The notes beneath the pieces were generated by a model that made no database searches, was not told the DNA's origin, and worked only from the letters and a program-made list of their open reading frames with translations. DNA of 64,000 nt from an uncultured Pseudomonadota bacterium (lineage in GTDB: Bacteria > Pseudomonadota > Gammaproteobacteria > Methylococcales > Methylomonadaceae), in contig CAILJB010000002.1 in assembly GCA_903834465.1 (NCBI GenBank), positions 21,192-85,191 of the forward strand, written 5' to 3'. Below, piece after piece: positions 52,259 through 62,584 of the stretch. Position 1 is the first letter of the stretch; every line of letters begins with the position of its first letter. The position numbers were made by a program, and so were the translations under genes.

Positions 52259-53023
52259 ATGAGTATTATTATAAAAACCGAAATTGAAATCGAAAAAATG
52301 CGAATTGCGGGTCGTCTTGCCGCCGATGTATTGGACATGATTGCGCCACATGTGACCGCAGGGATTACTACAAATTATCTCAATGACCTTTGCCACGATT
52401 ATATTGTCAATGTGCAACAGGCAATTCCCGCTCCACTCGATTATCGCGGCTTTCCAAAATCGATTTGCACGTCAATCAATCATCAAGTTTGTCACGGTAT
52501 TCCTAGCGATAAAAAATTGAAATCTGGCGACATTTTAAATATCGATATTACCGTGCAAAAAGAAGGGTTTCATGGCGATACCAGCATGATGTTTTTTATT
52601 GGTAACGTTCCACAACACGCGCAACGATTATGTAAAATTACTCACGAAGCCTTATTTTTGGGGATTGAACAAATTAAAGCGGGTGCGACGCTCGGTGATA
52701 TTGGTCACGCGATTCAAAAACACGCCGAAGGACATCGTTATTCGGTGGTACGCGATTTTTGCGGACACGGTATTGGCAGAGATTTTCACGAAGAACCGCA
52801 AGTCTTGCATTATGGCAAAGCCGGTGACGGTATCGCGCTTGAAGCAGGCATGATTATCACGGTTGAACCTATGATTAACCAAGGTAAACACGCAACGAAA
52901 TCACTTGGCGACGGTTGGACAGAAGTGACCAAAGATCACAGTTTGTCCGCGCAATATGAACACACTATTTTGGTAACTGAAACCGGTTACGAAATTCTCA
53001 CGCTCCGCCAAGACGAACGGTAA
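52259..53023 (+). CDS. map: Methionine aminopeptidase, type I
   Basis: Removes the initiator Met. 254 residues from the ATG at 52259 (GGAA upstream); an earlier in-frame start adds a tail not seen in the family. Metal ligands: GDILNIDITVQKEGFHGDTS (two Asp), CGHGIGRDFHEEPQ (His), ITVEPMI (Glu) and YEHTILVTETGYE (Glu). Divergent from rpsB, upstream of glnD as in E. coli. Confidence 0.97.
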   Translation: MSIIIKTEIEIEKMRIAGRLAADVLDMIAPHVTAGITTNYLNDLCHDYIVNVQQAIPAPLDYRGFPKSICTSINHQVCHGIPSDKKLKSGDILNIDITVQKEGFHGDTSMMFFIGNVPQHAQRLCKITHEALFLGIEQIKAGATLGDIGHAIQKHAEGHRYSVVRDFCGHGIGRDFHEEPQVLHYGKAGDGIALEAGMIITVEPMINQGKHATKSLGDGWTEVTKDHSLSAQYEHTILVTETGYEILTLRQDER

Positions 53024-53029
53024 ATTTTC

Positions 53030-55660
53030 ATGAATTCATCCCTCGATGTTTCGTTATTTGCTGAACCCAATGTAATACTCACTTTTAAAAATTTATTAAA
53101 AACCAAAGAAACGCAATTACGCGAAAAATTTAATCCAAAACACTCGGTTTCAAAGTTGCTGCGCGAAAAATCGGATTTTATCGATAACGTATTGAATTGT
53201 TGTTGGCAACATTTTTTAGGTGATGATGCAAGAACGGTAGCATTGTGTGCAGTTGGGGGGTATGGACGGCAAGAAATGTTCCCATATTCAGACATTGATA
53301 TTTTAGTGATTTTACCGGTCGATGAAATTGATGCTTATCAGGAAAAGCTGGGCGCATTTTTTACCTTTCTTTGGGATATTGGTTTAAAACTTGGTTATAG
53401 CGTGCGAAGTATTCCGCAATGCGTTGACGTGGCTACCAATGACCAAACCATTATGACCAGTTTGCTCGAAATTCGGTTAATTAGCGGTTGTGGCGCGTTA
53501 CTTAAAATGCTTAAACAAGAAATTGCACCGGATAAAATTTGGTCATCAGATCAATTTTTTGCCGCCAAAATGGCAGAGCAACATGCCCGTTATGCTAAAT
53601 TTCACGACACCGCCTATAACTTAGAACCTAACATCAAAGAAGGCCCTGGTGGATTGCGTGACCGGCAAGTAATAGCGTGGGTTTTTAAACGCCATTACAA
53701 CGCCGCAACGTTGAAAGAATTGATTAAATACGGTTTTCTACCTGAAGAAGAATATGCCGAATTAGTGTCGTTATTAAGTGTACTTTGGCGCATTCGTTAC
53801 GCGCTGCATTTGCTAACGAATCGTGCCGAAGACCGCTTAGTTTTTGATTATCAACGCGACCTTGCCGCGCAATTTGGTTTTAGCAGCGATGACCAAGGTT
53901 ATAACCAAGATGTTGAACAATTTATGCAGTTTTATTTCAAAACAGTTTTAGGATTAGAACGGCTCAATGAAATGCTGTTGCAATTATTTAACGAACGATT
54001 TGTGCCGCGTGAACACAACGAGGTGCGGCGATTAAATGCCCATTTTGAAGTGATTAACGGTTATTTGGAAGCCGTCGATGAACAAGTTTTTGAACGTTAT
54101 CCGTTGGCATTGCTGGAATTGTTTTTAATTCTCGAACAACATGAAGATATTAAAGGCGTTCGCGCAACGACACTGCGTTTAATCCGGAAAAATTTGTATT
54201 TAATCGACGCGTCGTTTCGCACGAATAAGTCGGCAAATCACTTATTTATCGAAGCCTTCCGCCAACCGCACGGCATTACAAATCAATTACGGCGTATGAA
54301 TCGTTATGGTGTGTTAGCAGCGTATATTCCGTGCTTTGCCAATATCGTGGCGCGGATGCAATACGATTTATTTCACATCTACACCGTCGATGAACACACG
54401 TTATTTGTGATTCGGAATTTGCGCCGTTTTACCATTGACAAACACAGCGAAGAATTTCCCTTTTGTAATGATATTTTCCAATTGATTGCCAAGCCAGAAG
54501 TATTGTATTTAGCAGCGTTATTTCACGATATTGCCAAAGGCATGTCCGGCGATCATTCGGTGTTAGGCGAAAATATTGCTAGAGACTTTTGTTTACAACA
54601 CGATCTTTCACGCCACGATAGTAATTTAGTCGCGTGGCTGGTTCGCAACCATCTCGTCATGTCAATGACCGCGCAACGCAAAGATATTAGCGACCCAGAT
54701 GTGATTCACGAATTCGCGCAAAAAGTGGGCAGCACCGAGTATTTGAATTATTTGTATTTACTTACTGTTGCCGATATTCGCGCCACAAATCCGGAATTAT
54801 GGAATTCGTGGAAAGATGCTTTGCTCAAAGAACTTTACTCAGAAACGTATACTGTTATTCGCATGGGTTTACAAAATCCAGCCGCATTAGCCGATAGACT
54901 ACTGGAAAATAAACAAGAAGCCAAAGCCGAATTACTCAAGTTAGGCATGATTGAAACGGCAATTGATAGAGCATGGCAACACGCGAGTGACGATTATTTT
55001 TTACGTTATTCTGCCGATGAAATTGCATGGCACACGATTGCTATTGCCGCTTCTCGTGAACAGGATTTACCACTCGTATTGCTTCGTCCGCAAACACAAC
55101 GCGGTAGCGCAGAAGTATTTGTCTATACCAAAAATGAAGGGGCAATTTTTTCATTGAGTACCGCGACATTAGATCAGTTAGGGCTAACTATTTTGGATGC
55201 GCGAATTGTCACTACGTTAGATCATTACGTTTTAAACAGTTTTTTGGTGTTAGAACAGTCAGGCGAACCGATTGAAGATTTATTTAGCGAAGTCCATATT
55301 TGCACGGTATTACGCCAAAATCTGCTGCAAAATAAAGTTAAAAAAACCAAAAATATTCATCGGCAATCGCGTCAAGCCAAACATTTCCCCATTCCTACCA
55401 ATGTTGAAATTCATGCCGACCCGTTAAATCGTTACACGTTAATTGAATTGATTACCACTGACCATGCGGGATTATTGTCAAAAATCGGACAAGCATTTGT
55501 GCAGCAACATATTGAATTACACAGTGCAAAAATCAGTACGATTGGCAGCCGCGTTGAAGATATGTTTTATATCACCGATGCGGAGCAGCAACCGATTACT
55601 GATCCGCAAAAGTTAGAAGCCTTGAAAATAACCATATTAAAACAATTAGCAACCATTTAA
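53030..55660 (+). CDS. glnD: PII uridylyltransferase / uridylyl-removing enzyme GlnD
   Basis: Master glutamine sensor; uridylylates PII when glutamine is low and removes UMP when it is high. 876 residues: nucleotidyltransferase GGYGRQEMFPYSDIDILV (about 75-95), PII-modifying enzyme helical region, HD domain with LAALFHDIAKGMSGDHS (about 500-520), and two ACT domains (about 690-770 and 800-876). It is expected to act on the GlnK encoded at 35.9 kb. Its stop overlaps that of plsY by four bases (convergent). Confidence 0.97.
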   Translation: MNSSLDVSLFAEPNVILTFKNLLKTKETQLREKFNPKHSVSKLLREKSDFIDNVLNCCWQHFLGDDARTVALCAVGGYGRQEMFPYSDIDILVILPVDEIDAYQEKLGAFFTFLWDIGLKLGYSVRSIPQCVDVATNDQTIMTSLLEIRLISGCGALLKMLKQEIAPDKIWSSDQFFAAKMAEQHARYAKFHDTAYNLEPNIKEGPGGLRDRQVIAWVFKRHYNAATLKELIKYGFLPEEEYAELVSLLSVLWRIRYALHLLTNRAEDRLVFDYQRDLAAQFGFSSDDQGYNQDVEQFMQFYFKTVLGLERLNEMLLQLFNERFVPREHNEVRRLNAHFEVINGYLEAVDEQVFERYPLALLELFLILEQHEDIKGVRATTLRLIRKNLYLIDASFRTNKSANHLFIEAFRQPHGITNQLRRMNRYGVLAAYIPCFANIVARMQYDLFHIYTVDEHTLFVIRNLRRFTIDKHSEEFPFCNDIFQLIAKPEVLYLAALFHDIAKGMSGDHSVLGENIARDFCLQHDLSRHDSNLVAWLVRNHLVMSMTAQRKDISDPDVIHEFAQKVGSTEYLNYLYLLTVADIRATNPELWNSWKDALLKELYSETYTVIRMGLQNPAALADRLLENKQEAKAELLKLGMIETAIDRAWQHASDDYFLRYSADEIAWHTIAIAASREQDLPLVLLRPQTQRGSAEVFVYTKNEGAIFSLSTATLDQLGLTILDARIVTTLDHYVLNSFLVLEQSGEPIEDLFSEVHICTVLRQNLLQNKVKKTKNIHRQSRQAKHFPIPTNVEIHADPLNRYTLIELITTDHAGLLSKIGQAFVQQHIELHSAKISTIGSRVEDMFYITDAEQQPITDPQKLEALKITILKQLATI

Positions 55661-56229
55661 CGTTCTTCTTTGGCGAGTAAACGACGGATATTACTTTCAT
55701 GTCGCCACAATAAAAATCCGGTCATGATTAACGCCGCAAGCGTTAAAAAAGGATCTTCGGTTAAAAACCACGCATAAATTGGCGCGAGCGCGGAGCTGAG
55801 TAATGCAGCGAGAGAAGAAATTTTACCTAATTTGTAAATACTCACCCATGTCAGCATAAACGCGCCACCGAGAAAAATATCAAAGCTTAACAAAACGCCT
55901 GCTGATGTTGCCACGCCTTTTCCGCCTTTGAATCCAAAAAAGACCGGATAAAGATGTCCAATAAAGGCGGCAAGTCCCACGAATGTCCAAAATACAGGCG
56001 GCGTACCGATAAATTTGGCAATTAAAACCGGAATCAACCCTTTCAAAAAATCACCAAAAAATGTAATGGCGGCGGCTTTTTTTCCGCCAATTCGCATCAC
56101 ATTGGTCGCACCTGGATTGCCAGAACCTTGCTCGCGTGGATCGGGCAATCCCATTAAACGACAAACGATAATGGCACTCGAAACTGAACCAATTAAATAC
56201 GCAAATAAAATGAGTAAACTTAAAAACAT
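55657..56229 (-). CDS. plsY: Glycerol-3-phosphate acyltransferase PlsY
   Basis: Inner-membrane enzyme that acylates glycerol-3-phosphate from acyl-phosphate. 190 residues from the ATG at 56229 (AGGTG upstream). Motifs: GSGNPGATNVMRIGGKKAA, FIGHLYPVFFGFKGGKGVATSAGVLL. Five to six helices. A longer reading upstream adds a basic tail overlapping the folB promoter region and is rejected. Divergent from folB. Confidence 0.95.
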   Translation of the reverse strand: MFLSLLILFAYLIGSVSSAIIVCRLMGLPDPREQGSGNPGATNVMRIGGKKAAAITFFGDFLKGLIPVLIAKFIGTPPVFWTFVGLAAFIGHLYPVFFGFKGGKGVATSAGVLLSFDIFLGGAFMLTWVSIYKLGKISSLAALLSSALAPIYAWFLTEDPFLTLAALIMTGFLLWRHESNIRRLLAKEER

Positions 56230-56331
56230 TTTGCACCTGTTAAAATTCGTGAAAATTTGTTTGTTGCCGACTTTGCGGCGATACTTACGCCCTTTTTTAA
56301 ACGCCATATCATAATCGGAAAATTAGCAAAC

Positions 56332-56688
56332 ATGACAGACATCATTTTTTTACGCGACGTACATATTGACACGTTAATCGGTATTTTCGATTGGGAACGC
56401 GAAGCGAAACAAACGCTTATTTTTGATTTAGAAATGGCATTTAATTGCCAACCTGCCGCTGAATCGGATGATATTTCTGACGCGCTCAATTACAAAGCCG
56501 TTTATGAGCGATTGGTTGAATTTGTTGAACAAAGTGAATTCTTTTTGATTGAAAAACTCGCCGCTGAAATGATTCGTTTGATTCAAACTGAATTTGGCGT
56601 TTCGTGGGTAAAATTAACCGTGAATAAAAAAGGCGCAGTCGGTGCAGATATTAACGTCGGTGTCATCATGGAACGCGGGACACGCTAA
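56332..56688 (+). CDS. folB: Dihydroneopterin aldolase
   Basis: Cleaves dihydroneopterin to 6-hydroxymethyl-dihydropterin in folate synthesis. 118 residues from the ATG at 56332: DIIFLRDVHIDTLIGIFDWEREAKQ, ALNYKAVYERLVEFVE, FFLIEKLAAEMI and the catalytic Lys in VNKKGAVG. Its stop shares a base with the folK ATG. Confidence 0.95.
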   Translation: MTDIIFLRDVHIDTLIGIFDWEREAKQTLIFDLEMAFNCQPAAESDDISDALNYKAVYERLVEFVEQSEFFLIEKLAAEMIRLIQTEFGVSWVKLTVNKKGAVGADINVGVIMERGTR

Positions 56689-57170
56689 TGGCGCACTGTT
56701 ATGTCAGCGTCGGTAGTAATATCGACAAAGCAAAGAATATTGAAGCCGGTTTGAATTCGTTACGCGAAACGTTTGGCGAATTAAGTATTTCGCCTATTTA
56801 TGAAACGGTCGCAGTGGGCTTTGATGGCGACGATTTTTATAATTTAGTCGTGAGTTTTGAAAGTAATTTAACCGCGCATGACATTGCAAAAAAATTGCGC
56901 GAATTGGAATTTCTACATGGGCGGTCATCAAATAGCCAAAAATTTTCTTCGCGTAGTTTGGATTTAGATTTATTACTTTATGGTGAAGAGATAATTGACG
57001 ATGACATATTGAAACTGCCCCGTCCTGATATTGAACGTTACGCTTTTGTGTTACAGCCACTTGTAGACCTTGCGCCAGATTTGATTCATCCAGTTCAACA
57101 AAAAACCTATCGAGAAATGTTAGAATCACTGCTCATGCACTCGCCCGAACAAAAAATAGGAATGTTATGA
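56688..57170 (+). CDS. folK: 6-hydroxymethyl-dihydropterin pyrophosphokinase
   Basis: Next folate enzyme after FolB. 160 residues: [42 protein letters not shown], and the signature [16 protein letters not shown], with [15 protein letters not shown]. Overlaps the following E2 gene by four bases. Confidence 0.95.
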   Translation: MAHCYVSVGSNIDKAKNIEAGLNSLRETFGELSISPIYETVAVGFDGDDFYNLVVSFESNLTAHDIAKKLRELEFLHGRSSNSQKFSSRSLDLDLLLYGEEIIDDDILKLPRPDIERYAFVLQPLVDLAPDLIHPVQQKTYREMLESLLMHSPEQKIGML

Positions 57171-58375
57171 CTTTAAAAATTGTAGTACCTCATCTTCCCG
57201 AATCCGTGAGCGATGCAACGCTCATTGCTTGGCATAAAAAAGTGGGCGAACTCGTCATGAAAAACGATAGCCTCGTTGATTTAGAAACCGACAAAGTGAC
57301 TTTAGAAGTCGTTGCGCCAGAATCGGGCGTATTGCGTGAAATTTTAAAAATAGACGGCGCAATTGTTATCAGCGGTGAATTATTAGCCACGTTTGAAGTG
57401 CAAAATGTTGAGATTAAATCACCACCAATTTCTGACGATGCGGATGATATTGACAATCCGTTGACACCGTCAATTCGTCGTTTATTGCGCGAATATGATT
57501 TAGAAGCAAGTGAAATTGTCGGCACGGGCAAAGACGGACGTTTAACTAAAACCGATGTTTTAGATTTTGTGAATCGCCGTACTTTACAAGAAGCTGAAGT
57601 AATTGTCTCCGTTGCAGAACCGATAATTACTGAACCTTTAAAAGAATTAGAGCTTTCTACGCCTTCCGTTAATTTGCGTCCCGAACAACGTGTGCCGATG
57701 ACTCGTTTACGAGCAAAAGTGGCGGAACGTTTATTGCTTGCACAACAAAATGCTGCCATGCTCACGACATTTAATGAAGTGAATATGCAAAACGTGATGG
57801 ATTTACGCAATCAATATAAGACCCGTTTTGAACAAAAACATTCGGTGAAATTGGGTTTTATGTCATTTTTTGTGAAAGCCTCGATTGAAGCCCTGAAACA
57901 TTTTCCCGTTTTGAATGCGTCGATTGATGAAAACGATATTATTTATCACGGTTATTACGATATCGGCATTGCCGTTAGTACCGAAAAAGGCTTGATTGTT
58001 CCCGTGTTGCGCGATGCAGATCAATTGGATTTTGCCGGCATTGAACAAAGCATTGTCGATTTTGGCGAAAAAACGCGCAGCGGTAAATTGAGCTATGATG
58101 ATTTAAAGGGCGGCACATTTACAATTACAAATGGCGGTGTGTTTGGTTCGATGTTATCCACGCCCATTTTAAATCCGCCACAATCTGCGATTTTAGGCAT
58201 GCACGCCATTAAAGAACGCCCCGTGGTTGAAAATGGACAAATCGTGATTCGACCGATTATGTATTTAGCATTATCGTACGACCACCGTTTAATTGATGGA
58301 CGCGATGCCGTGCAGTTTTTAGTAACCATTAAAGAATGTTTAGAATCCCCTGCACATTTATTACTGAATATTTAA
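57167..58375 (+). CDS. sucB: Dihydrolipoyl succinyltransferase (2-oxoglutarate dehydrogenase E2)
   Basis: 402 residues: one lipoyl domain with the lipoylated Lys in [14 protein letters not shown] (about 35-50), a peripheral-subunit-binding domain [37 protein letters not shown] (about 102-138), and a catalytic domain ending in [15 protein letters not shown] with the active His and Asp. Pattern fits OdhB/SucB, not pyruvate E2. sucA and lpd are not adjacent; the gene is joined to folBK (ATGA overlap). Obligate methanotrophs often have weak 2-oxoglutarate dehydrogenase activity, so its role may be limited. Confidence 0.9.
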   Translation: MTLKIVVPHLPESVSDATLIAWHKKVGELVMKNDSLVDLETDKVTLEVVAPESGVLREILKIDGAIVISGELLATFEVQNVEIKSPPISDDADDIDNPLTPSIRRLLREYDLEASEIVGTGKDGRLTKTDVLDFVNRRTLQEAEVIVSVAEPIITEPLKELELSTPSVNLRPEQRVPMTRLRAKVAERLLLAQQNAAMLTTFNEVNMQNVMDLRNQYKTRFEQKHSVKLGFMSFFVKASIEALKHFPVLNASIDENDIIYHGYYDIGIAVSTEKGLIVPVLRDADQLDFAGIEQSIVDFGEKTRSGKLSYDDLKGGTFTITNGGVFGSMLSTPILNPPQSAILGMHAIKERPVVENGQIVIRPIMYLALSYDHRLIDGRDAVQFLVTIKECLESPAHLLLNI

Positions 58376-58387
58376 GAGGAAAAAATA

Positions 58388-59404
58388 ATGTCTCAAATTC
58401 AAGGCTGGGCGGCAAAAAGCCCAAAACAAGCGTTAGAACTTATTTCCGTTGAAGTTGGCGAATTAGGTACAGAAGAAGTTGAAATCGTGATTGAGCATTG
58501 CGGCATTTGTCACTCTGATTTATCGATGATTAACAACGATTGGGGAATTACAACCTACCCTATTATTCCGGGTCATGAAGCGATTGGACGCATTAGCGCA
58601 ATCGGCAAAGATGTGAAAGGGTTAAAAATTGGTCAGCGCGTTGGAGTGGGTTGGAATTCGGGAAGTTGTATGCACTGCACCGAATGTATGTCAGGGCAAC
58701 ATAATCTTTGCTTGCAGGCTCTGCCTACGATTGCTGGCGGACATTTTGGCGGATTTGCTAACAAAATGCGAGCGCATTGGGTTTGGGTTTTGCCACTTCC
58801 TGAAAATTTAGATGCCGCGTCGGCAGGGCCATTGTTATGTGGTGGCATTACCGTTTTCGCCCCCTTTTTGAATTTTGATGTAAAACCAACGCATCATGTT
58901 GGCATTGTTGGCATTGGTGGTTTAGGTCATTTAGCGTTGAAATTTGCCAATGCGTGGGGATGTGAAGTCACGGCTTTTACCACGTCAGAATCGAAAATCG
59001 ATGAAGCCAAACGTTTTGGCGCACACAATGTCATCACCAGTTACGATACCGATTCAATTTTAAAAGCCGCGAATTCGCTGGATTTATTATTGGTAACGGT
59101 AAATATATCGCTGGATTGGGCGACGTTGTTAAAAACGTTAAAACCCAATGGCAAAATGCACATGGTTGGCGCAGTGCTTGATCCAATGCCCATTCCTGCC
59201 ATGGAGTTAATTTTAGGGCAAAAAAGCGTTTCAGGTTCACCAACAGGTTCGCCCGTTGAGATGGCAACCATGCTTGAATTCGCGGCACGCCACCAAATTA
59301 CAGCACAAGTTGAACATTTCCCAATGAGTCGCGTTAATGATGCGTTAGCACATTTAATATCAGGTAAAGCACGTTACCGTATCGTGTTAGATGCAGACTT
59401 TTAG
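58388..59404 (+). CDS. Zinc-dependent alcohol dehydrogenase / aldehyde reductase (YahK/CAD type)
   Basis: 338-residue medium-chain dehydrogenase. Catalytic zinc ligands: CGICHSD (Cys41) and GHE (His63, Glu64); structural zinc: CMHCTECMSGQHNLC; cofactor loop GIGGLGHLALKFA with TTSESK, typical of NADPH preference. It resembles cinnamyl-alcohol dehydrogenase/YahK proteins, which reduce aldehydes. Substrate cannot be set from sequence. It follows sucB after 12 bases with GAGG upstream of the start, and may be cotranscribed. Confidence 0.88.
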   Translation: MSQIQGWAAKSPKQALELISVEVGELGTEEVEIVIEHCGICHSDLSMINNDWGITTYPIIPGHEAIGRISAIGKDVKGLKIGQRVGVGWNSGSCMHCTECMSGQHNLCLQALPTIAGGHFGGFANKMRAHWVWVLPLPENLDAASAGPLLCGGITVFAPFLNFDVKPTHHVGIVGIGGLGHLALKFANAWGCEVTAFTTSESKIDEAKRFGAHNVITSYDTDSILKAANSLDLLLVTVNISLDWATLLKTLKPNGKMHMVGAVLDPMPIPAMELILGQKSVSGSPTGSPVEMATMLEFAARHQITAQVEHFPMSRVNDALAHLISGKARYRIVLDADF

Positions 59405-59479
59405 TTTTATTTGTTGACGATTTTTATTCATAACAGTAAGTTACACCATTTTAATCACCTAATTACTCAAGAGTTTTTG

Positions 59480-60664
59480 ATGAACGAATTTCCTAGAATT
59501 AGCCGCTTACCGCCTTACGTTTTCAACATTGTCAATGACTTAAAAGCCAAAGCCCGTGCCGCTGGCGAAGATATTATTGATTTTGGTATGGGAAATCCTG
59601 ACCAAGCTACACCGCAACACATTGTTGATAAGTTAATTGAATCCGTGCATCGTCCGGATACACACCGTTATTCTGTTTCGCGTGGTATTCCCCGTTTGCG
59701 GCGCGCCATTTCTAACTGGTACAAAACCCGTTTTGATGTCGATATAGACCCTGAAACTGAAGCGATTGTGACCATTGGTTCAAAAGAAGGATTGGCGCAT
59801 TTGGCGTTAGCGACTTTAGGCCCTGGCGATGTGGTGCTTGTGCCAAATCCGGCGTATCCGATTCACCCTTACGGCGTAGTGATTGCTGGTGCAGATGTGC
59901 GTCATGTGCCGTTGGTTGCGAATGGCAATTTTTTTGAAGAATTAAATAACGCTATTACCAACTGTTATCCAAAACCAAAAATGCTAATTTTAAATTTCCC
60001 TGGTAATCCAACCAGCGAATGTGTGGAATTAGATTTTTTTGAAAAAATTATTGCCGTTGCCAAAGAACATAATATTTGGGTGGTTCAAGATATTGCCTAC
60101 GCGGATATTGTTTTTGATGGTTATAAAGCTCCGTCAATTTTACAAGTGGAAGGCGCGAAAGATATTGCCGTCGAATTTTTCTCGTTATCAAAAAGCTACA
60201 ACATGCCTGGCTGGCGCGTTGGTTTTATGTGCGGTAATAAAGAGTTAGTTTCTGCTTTAGCGCGAATTAAATCTTATTTGGATTACGGCACATTTACGCC
60301 GATTCAAATTGCTGCCATTGCCGCCTTAGAAGGTCCGCAAGATTGCGTGACCGAAATTGCTGAAATGTATCAAAAACGCCGTGACGTACTTTGCGAAGGT
60401 TTAAATGCGTTTGGTTGGACAGTCGAAAAACCAAAAGCCACGATGTTTGTATGGGCAAAAATTCCCGATGCTTACGCTGAAATGGGGTCGCTCGAATTCT
60501 GTAAAAAATTATTATTGGAAGCAAAAGTGGCGGTTGCACCAGGCATTGGTTTTGGACAATACGGCGACGACCATGTGCGCTTTGGTTTAATTGAAAATGA
60601 ACATCGTACACGCCAAGCGGTTCGCGGTATTCGCGCGATGTTTAAAAAAGACGGCGTAATTTAA
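59480..60664 (+). CDS. alaC: PLP-dependent aminotransferase, AlaC type
   Basis: 394 residues from the ATG at 59480 (AAGAG upstream), giving [42 protein letters not shown], the AlaC/YfdZ family start. The PLP lysine is in [15 protein letters not shown], and NFPGNPTSE and QDIAYADI are conserved. Likely makes alanine from glutamate and pyruvate. Directly upstream of hom, an association common in Beta- and Gammaproteobacteria. Confidence 0.9.
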   Translation: MNEFPRISRLPPYVFNIVNDLKAKARAAGEDIIDFGMGNPDQATPQHIVDKLIESVHRPDTHRYSVSRGIPRLRRAISNWYKTRFDVDIDPETEAIVTIGSKEGLAHLALATLGPGDVVLVPNPAYPIHPYGVVIAGADVRHVPLVANGNFFEELNNAITNCYPKPKMLILNFPGNPTSECVELDFFEKIIAVAKEHNIWVVQDIAYADIVFDGYKAPSILQVEGAKDIAVEFFSLSKSYNMPGWRVGFMCGNKELVSALARIKSYLDYGTFTPIQIAAIAALEGPQDCVTEIAEMYQKRRDVLCEGLNAFGWTVEKPKATMFVWAKIPDAYAEMGSLEFCKKLLLEAKVAVAPGIGFGQYGDDHVRFGLIENEHRTRQAVRGIRAMFKKDGVI

Positions 60665-60668
60665 GGAG
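60663..60668 (+). promoter_or_regulatory. Ribosome-binding site deciding the TTG start of hom
   Basis: AAGGAG overlaps the alaC stop codon and lies six bases before TTG at 60675. No in-frame ATG fits before the NAD-binding loop, so the TTG is taken as start. Confidence 0.8.
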
Positions 60669-60674
60669 CAAGTT

Positions 60675-61985
60675 TTGAAACCCGTAAAAATAGGTATTTT
60701 AGGATTAGGCACTGTCGGCGGTGGCGCGGCAAAAGTTCTGCAACGCAACGCAGCAGAAATCGCCCGTCGTGCGGGACGTGAAATTATTATTACTCGTGCG
60801 TCAGCGAGTGATTTAAGCAAACCGCGTTTGTGCGATACGTCGAAAATCGACATGACAACGAACGGTTTTGACATTATCAATGACCCCGAAATCGACATTA
60901 TTGTTGAAACCATCGGCGGCGCGGGTATCGTCAAAGATATGGTGTTGCAAGCGATTGAAAACGGCAAACACGTTGTGACGGCAAATAAATCGTTAATTGC
61001 GTTACACGGCAACGAAATTTTTGCCAAAGCCAGCGAAAAAGGTGTCATCGTGGCGTTTGAAGCAGCGGTTGCTGGCGGGATTCCGATTATCAAAGCGATT
61101 CGGGAAGGTTTGAGCGGTAATCAAATCGAATGGTTAGCAGGCATTATCAACGGCACGAGTAATTTTATTTTGACCGAAATGCGCGACAAAGGGCGAGATT
61201 TTGCCGACGTGTTAGTCGAAGCGCAGGCGTTAGGTTATGCCGAAGCTGACCCGACATTTGACGTGGAAGGCATTGACGCGGGACATAAATTGACCATTTT
61301 AGCGTCGATTGCGTTTGGGATTCCGTTGAAATTTGACAAAGTTTATACCGAAGGCATTACGCAAATTACCCGCACCGATGTGGAATATGCCGAGCAGTTG
61401 GGTTATCGGATTAAAAGTTTGGGCGTGGCGCGAAAAACCGAAAAAGGGATTGAATTGCGTGTGCATCCAACGTTGATTCCTGAACGTCGTTTGATTGCCA
61501 ATGTTGATGGCGTGATGAATGCAATTTTGGTAAAAGGCGATGCAGTTGGCGCGACATTGTATTACGGCGCGGGTGCGGGTGCAGAGCCAACAGGTTCAGC
61601 GGTGGTTGCGGATGTGATTGATGTGGTGCGTGCGTTGACCAGCGACCCTGAAAATCGTGTGCCGCATTTGGCGTTCCAAGCGAATGCGCTGGCGGATATT
61701 CCTGTTTTAGATTCGGGGGATTTCCAAACCGCGTATTACTTGCGTTTGCACGCTGAAGATAAATCGGGCGTTTTAGCGGATGTGACGCGGATTTTGGCGG
61801 ATTGTGACATCAGTATCGAAGCGATTTTGCAAAAACCACCCGCGAAAAATGAAACGATTGTGCCGATTATTTTGCTCACACAAGTCACACAAGAACACAA
61901 GCTCAATGCGGCGATTGCCAAAATTGAACAATTGGAAACGGTTAGCGGTAAGGTGAATCGGATTCGGTTGGAAACGTTGGGGTAA
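60675..61985 (+). CDS. hom: Homoserine dehydrogenase
   Basis: Reduces aspartate semialdehyde to homoserine for threonine and methionine. 436 residues, monofunctional: NAD(P) loop IGILGLGTVGGGAAKVL, NKSLIALHG, catalytic GIINGTSNFILTEM and EADPTFDVEGIDAGHKL, and a C-terminal ACT domain (about 350-430, LRLHAEDKSGVLADVTRIL) for threonine feedback. Start codon is TTG with a strong AAGGAG. thrC does not follow; a terminator comes directly after. Confidence 0.96.
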   Translation: MKPVKIGILGLGTVGGGAAKVLQRNAAEIARRAGREIIITRASASDLSKPRLCDTSKIDMTTNGFDIINDPEIDIIVETIGGAGIVKDMVLQAIENGKHVVTANKSLIALHGNEIFAKASEKGVIVAFEAAVAGGIPIIKAIREGLSGNQIEWLAGIINGTSNFILTEMRDKGRDFADVLVEAQALGYAEADPTFDVEGIDAGHKLTILASIAFGIPLKFDKVYTEGITQITRTDVEYAEQLGYRIKSLGVARKTEKGIELRVHPTLIPERRLIANVDGVMNAILVKGDAVGATLYYGAGAGAEPTGSAVVADVIDVVRALTSDPENRVPHLAFQANALADIPVLDSGDFQTAYYLRLHAEDKSGVLADVTRILADCDISIEAILQKPPAKNETIVPIILLTQVTQEHKLNAAIAKIEQLETVSGKVNRIRLETLG

Positions 61986-61991
61986 TTTTAC

Positions 61992-62020
61992 AAAGGCACA
62001 AACTTTTTTGTGCCTTTTTT
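61992..62020 (+). terminator. Rho-independent terminator after hom
   Basis: Stem aaaggcacaaa / tttgtgccttt followed by TTT, seven bases after the hom stop. Confidence 0.88.
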
Positions 62021-62045
62021 ATCAATTCAAAATTAGGACGGCATT

Positions 62046-62534
62046 ATGGAAATATCGTTTCGTAGTAAATTCAAAAATGTTTCGAGAGAAATTGAGTTAT
62101 TGAAATTAAAAGTTCATCAAAAAGAAGGAATACTATTTTTCACATCTCATGTTCATTCACAAGAAGAATTGTTAAATTCAGAGCATCATCAAAAAATCGA
62201 TTCAGTTACAAAGAAAATAGGTGATGACGCTCGAAATTGGGAAAGGCTAGGAAAATTATCATCGTATGAAAAATATAGTTATGAAAAACATGAAAATGAA
62301 GTTCAAGACGAATTGCATTCGGTAAATGTAGAAATTGTTAGAAGACAACCTACATGGTGGGAAAACGTTAAAGGTGGCTGTGAAAAATTTATTATTTTAA
62401 TAATGACAAACCTAAAACTGGATTCTGTTTTATTATTAAAAATGATGAAACCCCTATTAAATTTACCTGGACCAATAGGTGCTGTAGCGAAATTTATGCT
62501 GACGAAAAAAGACGACACAAAATTATTAAAATGA
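62046..62534 (+). CDS. Hypothetical protein, AT-rich gene
   Basis: 162 residues I do not recognise. The first 100 residues are charged and probably helical (REIELLKLKVHQKEG, HHQKIDSVTKKIGDDARNWERL, YEKHENEVQDELHSVNVEIVRR). After WWENVKGG come hydrophobic segments (KFIILIMTNLKLDSVLLLKMM and LPGPIGAVAKFML), perhaps one or two membrane-associated helices. Base composition is clearly more AT-rich than hom, and codon use differs from neighbours, suggesting recent arrival. AGGA precedes the ATG. It lies alone between a terminator and the DUF4160 gene. Confidence 0.6.
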   Translation: MEISFRSKFKNVSREIELLKLKVHQKEGILFFTSHVHSQEELLNSEHHQKIDSVTKKIGDDARNWERLGKLSSYEKYSYEKHENEVQDELHSVNVEIVRRQPTWWENVKGGCEKFIILIMTNLKLDSVLLLKMMKPLLNLPGPIGAVAKFMLTKKDDTKLLK

Positions 62535-62584
62535 AGCCACTATTGTTTTATCGTTGTTTGAAGATCAGCGAGGAGTTTTGAAAA

